DNA from: Saccharicrinis sp963675435 | Lineage (GTDB): Bacteria; Bacteroidota; Bacteroidia; Bacteroidales; Marinilabiliaceae | Direction of reading: 5' to 3' | Length of the DNA stretch: 64,000 nucleotides | Assembly (NCBI GenBank): GCA_963675435.1 | Contig: OY776216.1 | Span: 3,224,001-3,288,000, forward strand | In this document: piece after piece, positions 1 through 8,468 of the stretch | Layout of the letters: the number at the start of each line of letters is the position of its first letter | Numbering within the stretch: the stretch's first letter is position 1 | Program-made: the position numbers and the translations under genes | The notes under the pieces: model-generated | Database searches by the model: none | Told to the model about the DNA's origin: nothing | The model's input: the letters and a program-made list of their open reading frames with translations, nothing else

Positions 1-170
1 TTAAACTGAACACCTTTATGTATCAGGTTATAGTAGGGTACACCTTTCCCGTAAAAAAGCTCTAATGCTGCGCGATGATCTTCGGTAAAAATAACATCAT
101 CATATTCATGCCCAACTTTTAAGGTTTGATGCTCAAAAACACAAAAGCTATTTTTATTCTTCTTGCTCAT
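1..170 (-). CDS. mcrC: McrC-like subunit of McrBC restriction system, N-terminal part (cut by window edge)
   Basis: This is the first 56 codons of a gene that continues beyond position 1. It starts with ATG at 168-170 and overlaps the end of mcrB by 17 bases, the translationally coupled arrangement expected of mcrB-mcrC pairs. The visible protein begins MSKKNKNSFCVFEHQTLKVG and soon reaches a YYNLIHKGVQF segment. McrC partners the McrB GTPase and carries the nuclease that cuts modified DNA, but that nuclease domain lies outside the window. The assignment rests mainly on gene order and on an N-terminus compatible with McrC. Confidence 0.75.
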   Translation of the reverse strand, partial: MSKKNKNSFCVFEHQTLKVGHEYDDVIFTEDHRAALELFYGKGVPYYNLIHKGVQF

Positions 171-2262
171 TTTTATCTGTGTTTTGGTTCAATAGCAATA
201 AAAGCGCATTTTTAAAGGTAGTGGCATCCATTTGGTAATGGTCGTTTCCGAGAGCTTTGGCCGCCGGATCGTGGAGCTGATAAATCATCTTTTCTAGATA
301 TCCATCTGCATCGTAATCCTTGGCTTTGGCAAAAACACCATTATTTTCATTTTTCTTTTCTCCTTTACAGAAGCCTTCGCCCAATACGAGCGATATTTTA
401 CCATAATCGCCATAAAAGTATTCCTGCATTAAAGGCATGATCTCTTTACCGATAGCAGTTCGTAACCCTGCTTCGTTTTTTACTTTAATAAAAAAGCTAT
501 GACCAATCAAATGATCTCTGTCCAATAGTATTTCAATACGTTTGTTGATGGTTTCCAAAATCACCTCTAAGTTGAATTCTTTACCATCAATCTCTAATTT
601 AGCATCAATTTCACCAATCTCTTTTATCAATCCAGACTCTGGAGGCATTTCTGTAAAAGTAAATCTACGCCTTAAGGCCGTATCCAAGGCCTCTACGCTG
701 CGGTCGGCAGTATTCATGGTGCCAATGATATGCAGGTTTTTAGGAACGCCAAATTCCTTTTTAGAGTATGGTAGCGTAACGGTTATAGCTTCTTTGTTAT
801 CTATTCTTTTATTCTCTTCAATCAGCGTTATTAGCTCACCAAATATGGAGGAAACATTACCACGATTGATTTCGTCTATGATTAGGACGTAGTTCTGATT
901 TTTGTTATTTATTTCTTGAGTTGTAGAACCTGATAAATTTAATATTGCTTCAATAACTACATCTTCATATGAAGCATAAGTTGGAGTAGCTTTATCGAAA
1001 TAAACTTTAGTAAGTTCGTTTAACGATAAGCTCATTCTGGTTTTACCATTAATGGCTGTTACGCTTATTCCTTGATTAGAATTTTTGTAAACATTGAATG
1101 GTGTTTTGTCACGATTTGTTTTAAGTTCAACCGACTTTTCTTTATCATTGAACGAGGGAAGAGTTTCTGCATATGACTTATATAACTCTTTAAAAACATC
1201 AGGTGTAATATCCGTTTCTCCATCATCCAAAGTTACTTTTTCTGTCTTGGTTGCTTCCTCGCATATCTGCTTAAAGATTCCATCTTCAACAATATAAGTT
1301 ACAGGGTCTCCATCGTTCTTTGGTTCCTGCGGTTTAATCCCTTCCACAAAATCCTCGTAATTCATACTTTGATGAAAAGTGGTAAATACAATTTGTTTCG
1401 CCTCAACTAATCTGTCGTATTCCTGTTTAAGAGTATCCCAATCTTGATGGATATCAAATTTAGGATTTGCAATCCGTACGGCTTCTTTAATGGAGTTATA
1501 TGTTTTCCCTGTTCCCGGAGGGCCGTAAAGGATTTGGTTGAGTGAGGGTTTCATTATTTGAATGTGTTTTTTGCTTTTAATATTATTAGCTATAAATACA
1601 CTTCGTATTTGGTTTCCGATACTATTGTCTAGTTCGAATAGTTTATCTTTAATTTCTTTAATTGCATTTAACGATTTCATTTCAACAGCACCCTTGACTC
1701 TTATACTTTGATGCCTTCCCCATTTAAAAAATTCCAAATTATCTGGAAGTTGAGATATTGCATTAATGAACTTAGATACATCTCTTTTTAGTCCCTCAAA
1801 GTGCAGTTCAACATATATTTCATCGTTTCTGATTATTATTTCATAATGGCAGTTCTCAATACCTATTAATCCCTTATGGTCGGAAACCCATGCCCAAGTT
1901 GATTTTTCTGTTGTTTTTTGTAATACAAAATCTTTCAGTATTGATTTTTCATTACTTAAATATTGACGGAGTTCGTTAATTAGTTCATGGAAAGAAAGAC
2001 TATTTTTATTAACACATTTAAACCCTGTGATCTCCTCAAATCCCTTTCTGTTTGCTTCATTGCTTCCAAAGTTTGCTGATTCAAGTTCAAATCCTTCTAT
2101 TTTTGCGGCTTCCATAATTAAAAGCTTAAAAGGATAGAGATCTCCGTTAATATCTACAGCATATGATTTACCCTCATGATTTTTGGGAATATTATTAATG
2201 TCAATATTATTGGCTGCTTCTTCAATTAGTTCTTTGGTAATAAATTCTAGTTGTTTATCCAT
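154..2262 (-). CDS. mcrB: McrB-like AAA+ GTPase of a modification-dependent restriction system
   Basis: This 702-residue protein is the motor and DNA-recognition subunit of an McrBC-type system. A perfect Walker A motif, GPPGTGKT, lies at residues 247-254, a Walker B segment (LIIDEINRGN) near 460-469 and the McrB signature MNTADRS at 516-522, followed by an arginine-rich ALRRRF. The first 240 residues are a separate N-terminal module, probably the DNA-reading head; it is not the classic E. coli McrB DUF3578-type sequence as far as I can tell, so base specificity cannot be read off. The start lies 19 bases after the apparent old hsdS terminus, and the 3' end overlaps mcrC. The GTPase assignment is secure; methylcytosine specificity is inferred. 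Confidence 0.9.
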   Translation of the reverse strand: MDKQLEFITKELIEEAANNIDINNIPKNHEGKSYAVDINGDLYPFKLLIMEAAKIEGFELESANFGSNEANRKGFEEITGFKCVNKNSLSFHELINELRQYLSNEKSILKDFVLQKTTEKSTWAWVSDHKGLIGIENCHYEIIIRNDEIYVELHFEGLKRDVSKFINAISQLPDNLEFFKWGRHQSIRVKGAVEMKSLNAIKEIKDKLFELDNSIGNQIRSVFIANNIKSKKHIQIMKPSLNQILYGPPGTGKTYNSIKEAVRIANPKFDIHQDWDTLKQEYDRLVEAKQIVFTTFHQSMNYEDFVEGIKPQEPKNDGDPVTYIVEDGIFKQICEEATKTEKVTLDDGETDITPDVFKELYKSYAETLPSFNDKEKSVELKTNRDKTPFNVYKNSNQGISVTAINGKTRMSLSLNELTKVYFDKATPTYASYEDVVIEAILNLSGSTTQEINNKNQNYVLIIDEINRGNVSSIFGELITLIEENKRIDNKEAITVTLPYSKKEFGVPKNLHIIGTMNTADRSVEALDTALRRRFTFTEMPPESGLIKEIGEIDAKLEIDGKEFNLEVILETINKRIEILLDRDHLIGHSFFIKVKNEAGLRTAIGKEIMPLMQEYFYGDYGKISLVLGEGFCKGEKKNENNGVFAKAKDYDADGYLEKMIYQLHDPAAKALGNDHYQMDATTFKNALLLLLNQNTDKNEQEE

Positions 2263-2281
2263 CGGGTTAGTTAATAGTTAT

Positions 2282-2335
2282 TTACTTTCCATATTTCTCT
2301 TTATCCTCCGCCACCATCAAATAATCGTCTTCAAT
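2282..2335 (-). pseudogene. Detached C-terminal tail of hsdS
   Basis: On the minus strand these 18 codons read IEDDYLMVAEDKEKYGK and stop, 19 bases before mcrB. The intact hsdS gene 700 bases upstream ends with EEDYLMV followed by an unrelated tail. The seven codons EDDYLMV here and EEDYLMV there match at 18 of 21 bases. I read this as the original hsdS 3' end, separated from the gene by the inverted-repeat-bounded segment at 2339-3052. Confidence 0.5.
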
Positions 2336-2338
2336 TCT

Positions 2339-3052
2339 GTCTGCACCTCTGATTTATTTGATTTTGGGATTGCCTTGATTGCTTATAAAATGAACTTCGA
2401 TTATTGGTATTACTGTTGCAATCCGTTATAAAATTAGGCATCATGTAAATAAAAAATCAAAGTCTATCCATAAATCCCTTTAATCTGCGGTACTGACGTT
2501 GGGATTACCTTGCGCTTTTTGCTTGAATTTGCGATTGACTATCCTTTTGTACTGCAAACTTTTTGCACCAAAGTTTATTAGTAGTCCTACTTCCAGGTCA
2601 TATGCCTCCAGATAGTTAATGGCTTGGGCAAGGTGAACATCTTCTAAAGTGCTTACTGCTTTTAATTCTACAGAAACTACTTCTTCCACCAAAAAATCAA
2701 CTCTTCGTGTTCCTATTTGTTGATGCTTGTAATATACAGGCATTTCATGCTCTCTGCTAAACGATAAACCTTTATCGCCCATTTCAATTACCATGGCTCG
2801 TTGGTATATTACTTCCTGAAATCCATTACCCAAAGCAGAATGAACCTTCATGGCGCTGCCTATTACTTTTTCGGTAATATCAGAATATTTATATTCCTGA
2901 TTTATCATGGCTTGTTGTTTATAAGGTTAATATCATTTTTAATTTATATGACAATCATTACATCATGAAAATTCGTTGTCGTTGCAAGGTTAAGCGCCAT
3001 GTACATCAAAATCATAGTTCATCCCCTAATCATTAAAATCTGTGGTGCAGAC
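2339..3052. mobile_element. Inverted-repeat-bounded segment carrying the GxxExxY gene
   Basis: The plus strand at 2339-2370 and the minus strand at 3052-3021 both begin GTCTGCACC and continue with GATTT, TGATT and GGAT blocks; about 26 of 32 positions agree. Outside these repeats lie the two related 21-base stretches 2312-2332 and 3059-3079, both encoding an E(E/D)DYLMV peptide at the hsdS terminus. The arrangement resembles an inserted cassette with diverged target duplications. No transposase is inside, so movement would have to be in trans or by recombination. Confidence 0.45.
2480..2908 (-). CDS. GxxExxY family protein
   Basis: This 142-residue protein carries the family signature GFQEVIY at residues 29-35, after a typical N-terminal stretch (EKVIGSAMKVHSALGNGFQE). 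It also has a VDFLVEEVVSVELKA segment that looks like the beta-strand core of a PD-(D/E)XK-type nuclease fold (D...E.K). The family is common in Bacteroidota and its biochemical role is not established to my knowledge; a nuclease-related role is inference from the fold-like motif. It lies inside the inverted-repeat-bounded segment that interrupts the hsdS-mcrB junction, so it is likely a passenger and not an original part of the operon. Confidence 0.85.
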   Translation of the reverse strand: MINQEYKYSDITEKVIGSAMKVHSALGNGFQEVIYQRAMVIEMGDKGLSFSREHEMPVYYKHQQIGTRRVDFLVEEVVSVELKAVSTLEDVHLAQAINYLEAYDLEVGLLINFGAKSLQYKRIVNRKFKQKAQGNPNVSTAD

Positions 3053-4228
3053 GTTTTTAACCATCAAATAGTCTTCTTCACTTTCTAATTTTAATTTTTC
3101 CACATCAATCATCCCTGTCATTAATCGTGGTAAAAGGATATCTCGCGCTTCTTTGAGGAGTTGGTTTTGATTTTGTATGATATTAATGTTATTCATTATA
3201 GGATTACAAACATCCTCAAACTTATCAATGATATGTGAAGGTGGAATTTTTATCCTTTGCGAGTGAACCACCTTTCTATCTAATGAGGGAACGGCTGATC
3301 CGCCTCCAAATCTTTCAAGATTAAAATAACTCAAGAAATGGAATGCAAAAATAGGCGTGGCTTTATTGAATTTTTTAACCCACAAAGTTGTGTTTAGAGG
3401 CCAGTAATCAGATTGAATGTATTGGACCTGACCAAGAGTGCCACTTCGTCCAGTTACAACTCCTGGAGCTTTTACTTTAGATTCATTATGCATATCTATA
3501 ATTCCTGTAGATGCATAAACAGGAACGCTTCCTTTCAGTCTTTTGTGTATTGGTAAGTCAAATCCTCTCTGTAATTCGAGTAAGTCAACTATCTTCCCTT
3601 TCTTCCACCCCTGAGGCAAACCACTTTCCTTATCAATTTTCACCTTCTCATGCCCGGGAAAACGCATACGAACAAACCATTCCTCATAAGTTAATTGCGC
3701 TTTTTCTTCGAGAAGTTTAATGCGCTTTAAGTTGTTTTCAATTAAATCGTCGTAGGCTGATAGGATAGAGGCTATGCGGCGCTGGGTTGGAAGTGGAGGT
3801 AAAATTATTTTTATACTCTTAAAAGCACCATGGTTTAAATCAGGTTGAGCTGCACCAGTTGCTAATACTTTTGCTAGCTCACGAACCGGTGCTGAATTAA
3901 GTAAATGAAATAAGAAAATTGAATCCACTTTAGAATTAGGAATAACTTTAAAACAGTTATTATATACGACTCCTTTTCTTCCCATAAAGGCATAGCCTAC
4001 TTGCCCAGTTCTACTATAAATAATTTCATGAGGTTCTACAAGAAATTGAGATGGAATAGTATCCTTTACAAATAGAGTTTCTGTACCATCAAATAAATCA
4101 GATATTTTAAGCAGTGGATATTTGGTACTCGTTTCTGATATATGATGTTTACTCTTCTTGTTTACTGCGAATCCTTGTTTTAGATCAACAATTTCACCTA
4201 AAGTAACCTCTTTCCACTCTTCCATCAT
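3026..4228 (-). CDS. hsdS: Type I restriction-modification specificity subunit HsdS
   Basis: HsdS reads the bipartite DNA target for the type I methylase/restriction complex. The 400 residues show the usual two-fold layout: target recognition domain 1 (about 1-140, opening WKEVTLGEIVDLKQGF), a central helical spacer (142-195, LPPLPTQRRIASILSAYDDL), target recognition domain 2 (from about 207) and a second helical spacer near 355-380. The start overlaps the hsdM stop by 4 bases (ATGA). After EEDYLMV the reading frame runs into a nonstandard tail, KNVCTTDFND, supplied by the inserted GxxExxY segment. The original tail seems to survive at 2282-2335. Loss of the last ten or so residues need not abolish function. 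Confidence 0.93.
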   Translation of the reverse strand: MMEEWKEVTLGEIVDLKQGFAVNKKSKHHISETSTKYPLLKISDLFDGTETLFVKDTIPSQFLVEPHEIIYSRTGQVGYAFMGRKGVVYNNCFKVIPNSKVDSIFLFHLLNSAPVRELAKVLATGAAQPDLNHGAFKSIKIILPPLPTQRRIASILSAYDDLIENNLKRIKLLEEKAQLTYEEWFVRMRFPGHEKVKIDKESGLPQGWKKGKIVDLLELQRGFDLPIHKRLKGSVPVYASTGIIDMHNESKVKAPGVVTGRSGTLGQVQYIQSDYWPLNTTLWVKKFNKATPIFAFHFLSYFNLERFGGGSAVPSLDRKVVHSQRIKIPPSHIIDKFEDVCNPIMNNINIIQNQNQLLKEARDILLPRLMTGMIDVEKLKLESEEDYLMVKNVCTTDFND

Positions 4229-5805
4229 AACCTTACCCCCTGAATTTTCTCCATCAATGCATTCGCTTTATTATTTAATTGCGCCAATTCCTTATGAATC
4301 TCTTCCATACGTCCTTTGTAGTCAAAATCCATATCAATATCAATGGATACACCTACATATCGTCCGGGAGTCAAACTGTAATCCTGTTCTTTTACTTCAT
4401 CCAGGTCTACTATTTTACACAAGCCTTCAATATCCTTGTATTTACCATTAGGGAAATGTTCGTTAAACCATGCATTATCTTTGCTCAACTCAGGTTTATC
4501 GCCACGGAATAAGGCCATTATAGCCGTTAAACCTTCCAATTGCTCATCGCTAAAATCGTTGATGGTGGTGCTTACCTTACGGAAGGTATTACGGGCATCA
4601 ATCATTAAAATCTTATCCTTGTTTTCCTTCTTTTTTCCCTTATTAAAAAACCAAAGATGGCAGGGCAGTGAGCGGGTATAAAAAAAGTTGTTGGCCACAG
4701 AAACAATACATTCCACATCGCCTGTTTCAATCAGCTTTTGGCGTATTAGTTTATCGGCATTTCCGGCATCAGTAGCCGAAGAGGCCATAACAAAACCGGC
4801 GCGTCCCTGCTCATTTAAATACGCATGAAAATATTGTATCCACAGGTAGTTTCCGTTTCCAATGGTTCCTTTACCTGTAAGCGGTGCACCAAAGGGTAAC
4901 CGTGCATCTTCTGCTAAAAATTTGTTTTTGGCATCCACCTTATCTACGTTAAAAGGAGGATTGGCCATTACAAAGTCGCACTTTCCGGTCAGCTCATGCG
5001 GATTGGTATAAAAACTATTGCTTTCAATAATTTTACCCTCAATACCATGTATGGCCAGGTTCATTTTAGCCAGTCGGGTATTGTTGCTCTTTAACTCCGT
5101 ACCATAAACTTTAATGGCTTCGTTTACCACTTTATGCTCATGGTCTTGCACAAAATGCGCTGTTTGCACAAACATTCCACCCGAACCACATGCCGGATCG
5201 TGTACAATACCATGGTTGGGCTGTATAAAGTTTACAATCAGGTTAACCAACGAAGGAGGAGTAAAGAACTCTCCACCTTCCTGTGCACCTGCTCCCTGCA
5301 TAGAGAATTTCATTAAAAAGAATTCATAAATACGACCGAATATATCACCTTTGGCTTTTTTAACGGCATCTTTATTAAATACCCTAATGAGGTCGCGTAG
5401 CAGCTTGTCGCCAAACTCCTGATAGTTTTTCGGTAGAATACCCGCCAAATCAGGATATTCCTCTTCAATTAACTTCATGGCATCATTTATGGCTTCGGCC
5501 ATATCTGCATCTTCAGGTAAAGAGGCCAGGTGTTCGTATTTGGCTTGTTTCGGCAATAATATTGCCCCGGCGGCAGCAAAATCATCTTTAGTAGCTTCCC
5601 GTTTTTGCTTTGTTCGAGGGTTTATAGGAAGTTCCTTTTCAATTTTAACTTTAGCATCCTCGTAGCGGTTTTGCGCAAAACGCAATAATACCAAACCAAG
5701 GATAGGGTCTTTATATTCGGCAGCCGTTAATTTAGAGTTTCCACGCAATTCATCGGCAGCATCCCACAACTCTTTTTCCAGCTGTTTAATTTGTTCTTGT
5801 GTCAT
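4225..5805 (-). CDS. hsdM: Type I restriction-modification DNA methyltransferase subunit HsdM
   Basis: HsdM is the N6-adenine methyltransferase of the type I complex. An N-terminal HsdM helical domain (AADELRGNSKLTAAEYKDPI) leads into the methylase domain with the EFFTP segment, the SAM-binding motif DPACGSGG and the catalytic NPPF motif; these lie near residues 179-183, 203-210 and 282-285 when counted from the chosen ATG. The frame is open to 5832, but a TATATTTG -7 box at 5837-5830 would place the transcription start near 5825, so the ATG at 5805 (MTQEQIKQ) is the better start. No hsdR is present between hsdM and the window edge; it may lie further left or be absent. Confidence 0.95.
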   Translation of the reverse strand: MTQEQIKQLEKELWDAADELRGNSKLTAAEYKDPILGLVLLRFAQNRYEDAKVKIEKELPINPRTKQKREATKDDFAAAGAILLPKQAKYEHLASLPEDADMAEAINDAMKLIEEEYPDLAGILPKNYQEFGDKLLRDLIRVFNKDAVKKAKGDIFGRIYEFFLMKFSMQGAGAQEGGEFFTPPSLVNLIVNFIQPNHGIVHDPACGSGGMFVQTAHFVQDHEHKVVNEAIKVYGTELKSNNTRLAKMNLAIHGIEGKIIESNSFYTNPHELTGKCDFVMANPPFNVDKVDAKNKFLAEDARLPFGAPLTGKGTIGNGNYLWIQYFHAYLNEQGRAGFVMASSATDAGNADKLIRQKLIETGDVECIVSVANNFFYTRSLPCHLWFFNKGKKKENKDKILMIDARNTFRKVSTTINDFSDEQLEGLTAIMALFRGDKPELSKDNAWFNEHFPNGKYKDIEGLCKIVDLDEVKEQDYSLTPGRYVGVSIDIDMDFDYKGRMEEIHKELAQLNNKANALMEKIQGVRL

Positions 5806-5829
5806 TTGTGTAGTAAAATATAAGGGCAA

Positions 5830-5837
5830 CAAATATA
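5830..5837 (-). promoter_or_regulatory. Probable -7 promoter element of the hsdM operon
   Basis: The minus strand reads TATATTTG, a perfect match to the Bacteroidota TAnnTTTG -7 element, 24 bases before the hsdM ATG. I see no convincing TTG at -33. Confidence 0.5.
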
Positions 5838-6017
5838 GTTAATTTAGCCTGACCAGATGCGAGTCTGTTAATGTTAAGATTCAGGATATTTATAAAATTT
5901 AGCTGGTTTTATGCATATAATAAATCTACTAACATTAAAATTCTAGAAATATCATTCCTATGCAGAATTACTTGCAACACCAACAAGGAGAGAGAAGCGA
6001 TAAAAAATATTTGTATA

Positions 6018-6185
6018 ACAAAAACGCCTCTACAACTCACACAAACACCTCTGTAACCCACAAAAACGCCTCTTAAACCCACAAAAGTGACTCTTTGTCA
6101 TATAAAAAGGGGTCTGCGAGGCACAAAAAGGGGTCTGGAACACATCTTAACGGGTCTGGAACATATAAAAGTGACTCTTTGTCAG
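6018..6185. repeat. Eight-unit degenerate tandem array with exact 21-bp period
   Basis: Core pentamers (CCTCT, CCTCT, CCTCT, ACTCT, GGTCT, GGTCT, GGTCT, ACTCT) begin at 6027, 6048, 6069, 6090, 6111, 6132, 6153 and 6174, each exactly 21 bases apart. Each core is preceded by an A-rich block and usually followed by an AAC/GTCA block. Three unit types occur in the order AAA-B-CCC-B; the two B units share AAAAGTGACTCTTTGTCA. The array is between the hsdM promoter and the first IS. The rest of 5838-6278 shows no gene. Period 21 equals two helical turns or seven codons, but stops in every long frame argue against coding. Confidence 0.8.
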
Positions 6186-6278
6186 TAAAAAAAGCTTTAT
6201 GTGGGTATGTTTAAATTTTGGTAAATATGATTTGTGAGTGTTATCATAATTACTTATTTTAACTTTTTCAAAACAAAA

Positions 6279-7739
6279 GAGAGTGTTCATAACTCTGTGT
6301 CATGAGAAATTAAAAAGACAATAACTTTGCATCATGACAAAAGAATTTGATTACGAAAAGTTTAAAGAAGCAGCGATACAAGGGATTCGAGAGGGTAAAG
6401 GTTTAAGTGGGGCAGATAATGTAATGCTTCCCATGATAAAGGATCTCTTAGAGAGTGCAATGAAAGCAGAACTAGACATTCATATACATGAAGAGCGCTC
6501 AAATGATAATCAGTCAAAAGTAAACCGTAAGAACGGGACCACTCCCAAGAAAATGAAGAGTGAACAAGGTTCCTTTGAGCTAAATACTCCAAGGGACCGC
6601 AATGGCACATTTACCCCCCAAATAGTTGAAAAGCAACAAACCTTTTTAGGAGATGCTTTACAAGAAAAAATTATTTCCTTGTATAGTAAAGGTATGAGCT
6701 ACAAAGATATTCAGGATTATCTGGAAGACTTATACGGGACATCTATATCAAAAGGTAAAATAAGTGAGATTACAGACCGTATCATGCCTGATCTTGAGCG
6801 TTGGAAGAACAGGCAACTGGAATCTATTTATTCAATCATATGGTTGGATGCCTTACATTTTAGCGTACGAGAAGATAATGTGACTGTAAAAAAGGCTGTA
6901 TATATTATTCTTGGCTATGATATGTATGGTAAGAAAGATATCCTTGGCTTGTACATTGGGCAGAAGGAGAGTGCCCGTTTTTGGTTATCAGTATTAGAAG
7001 ACATACAAAGCAGAGGGGTTAATGATATACTAATTGCGTGTATGGACAATCTTTCTGGTTTTACACAAGCTATAGAGTCTATTTTTCCAATGACAGATGT
7101 TCAATTATGCATCATTCACCAGCTTAGAAATAGTTTAAAGTACGTCTCGCACAAGAATAATCAATTAGTAATTAATGGGCTCAAAAAGGTGTATCAAGCA
7201 CCTAATATTGATGCAGCCGAAATTGCGATGGATGAGTTTGAGGCACAATGGAACACAAAATACCCCTTAATTATTAAATCATGGAGGACAAACTGGTTGC
7301 ATTTAACCCGTTTTTTTGACTATTCAAAAGACATTAGGCGAATCATGTATACAACAAATATAATTGAAGGTTTTAATAGACAACTACGAAAATATACTAA
7401 AACAAAGGGTGCATTTTCAGGTGATAAAGCACTCTTGAAACTATTATTTATGGCCTCCAAAACAATAAGCGAAAATTGGATTTCAAAGCCTCCTTATTGG
7501 GGAGAAGTTCAACAACAATTAATAATAAAGTTTGAAGATAGATGTGGAATAAATCACTAGCTATCAATATAAAAAAGCAAAGGTAGGTTAAATATAGAAT
7601 CAAACAAGAGTATATAAACAACCTCGTACCTCGGTTGCTCTTGTATGAATCTTTATTTAACCTTTAAGGCTTTTGATATTGATTCCAAAAAATAAATGAA
7701 CATATAAACAAACTATGACACAGAATTTTGAACATTCCC
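6279..7739 (+). mobile_element. IS256-family insertion sequence, copy 1 (1461 bp)
   Basis: The ends were placed by comparing the two copies in the window: both begin GAGAGTGTTCATAA and finish TTTTGAACATTCCC, giving imperfect terminal inverted repeats of about 25 bp (shared core TCTGTGTCAT). The element is flanked by a perfect 8-bp target duplication, AAACAAAA, at 6271-6278 and 7740-7747. Size and 8-bp duplication fit the IS256 family. It landed between the restriction operon and the helical gene at 8133. Confidence 0.93.
6334..7560 (+). CDS. IS256-family transposase, copy 1
   Basis: This 408-residue mutator-type transposase catalyses cut and paste or copy-out of its element. Likely DDE residues are D172 (WLDALHF), D238 (ACMDNLSGF) and E345 (TNIIEGFNRQ); the last sits in the family's characteristic NxIEGFNRxLR motif. 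Length is normal and the frame is intact. The protein is identical to the copy encoded at 8648-9874, so at least one transposition was recent. Confidence 0.96.
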   Translation: MTKEFDYEKFKEAAIQGIREGKGLSGADNVMLPMIKDLLESAMKAELDIHIHEERSNDNQSKVNRKNGTTPKKMKSEQGSFELNTPRDRNGTFTPQIVEKQQTFLGDALQEKIISLYSKGMSYKDIQDYLEDLYGTSISKGKISEITDRIMPDLERWKNRQLESIYSIIWLDALHFSVREDNVTVKKAVYIILGYDMYGKKDILGLYIGQKESARFWLSVLEDIQSRGVNDILIACMDNLSGFTQAIESIFPMTDVQLCIIHQLRNSLKYVSHKNNQLVINGLKKVYQAPNIDAAEIAMDEFEAQWNTKYPLIIKSWRTNWLHLTRFFDYSKDIRRIMYTTNIIEGFNRQLRKYTKTKGAFSGDKALLKLLFMASKTISENWISKPPYWGEVQQQLIIKFEDRCGINH

Positions 7740-8132
7740 AAACAAAAACCTATACACCAAATAAAACCAGACAAAACCAGTTAAACCAATCAAACATGAT
7801 CCTAAAAAAACGATCCTTACTTGAGTTTTTAACGCATTTTATAACAAATCATTTATATCCACTATTCTTAATATGTATTAGCAGTAAAGCTGCTAAAATT
7901 AGCAAGTGCTTTAATAGAAACGTTCAATTTAAAGGCTTATCCTTTCAAATAATTAGAGAGTTTACTTATGTAAATAACTGTTTTTTGAATGGGCGTAACT
8001 CTGAATTGATAAATCATAAACTCCATTTGGTTTTGTAACTAAGTGAGTAAGATGAGCTTTTATGATAAGCACTATTTTTTAATTTAATCTGATTGACCCA
8101 GCTAAATAATCAGAACTAAAAACTTTATTATT
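7740..8132. other. Intergenic stretch between IS copy 1 and the interrupted helical gene
   Basis: About 390 AT-rich bases. An open frame runs from within the IS end to 8038, but its composition looks random and it uses IS sequence for its start, so I do not call a gene. The stretch presumably holds the original promoter of the gene at 8133, now with an IS 390 bases upstream. Confidence 0.5.
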
Positions 8133-8467
8133 ATGAGTGATTCATTAGAAAAAGAACTGGAACGAAATCGTATTCTGGTTCAGGGGGTAATGGACAATAG
8201 CGAAATAAAAGAACGCATTGCGCCTATATATCCTGAAGAAAAACTGGCACAGGGTGTTGAATTGTATAACGCTGCCCGTAATGCATTTCAAACCCAAATT
8301 ATAGAAGTAGGTGAGAGCAGAACTGCCACCCGGGCTTTTAATAACGAAAAAGACCGCATACATAATCTGTTAATTAAAATTCGGAAAACATTAAGGTATT
8401 TCTATAAAAATAATCTTCAGCAAGAAGAGGTACTGCAGTTTAACAAGGCTGTGCCAACCAATTTATG
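8133..8467 (+). pseudogene. Helical hypothetical protein, 5' part, interrupted by IS256 copy 2
   Basis: Codons 1-110 or so encode a charged, helix-rich protein (MSDSLEKELERNRILVQGV...) without signal peptide. The frame then runs into the IS and stops at 8495 with IS-derived residues. Its natural continuation is at 9930-10247; joined, the gene would be about 213 residues. I do not recognise the family. The fragment ends at the target duplication, which carries one extra T (AATTTATGC against AATTATGC on the far side). Confidence 0.75.
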
Positions 8468-8468
8468 C

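Noticed and set aside
5871..6056. 61-codon frame entering the 21-bp array
   Set aside because: It stops after two units and has no start-site support; the array is intergenic.
7715..8038. 107-codon frame after the first IS
   Set aside because: It begins inside the IS end, has low-complexity composition and no recognisable domain; probably chance in AT-rich DNA.
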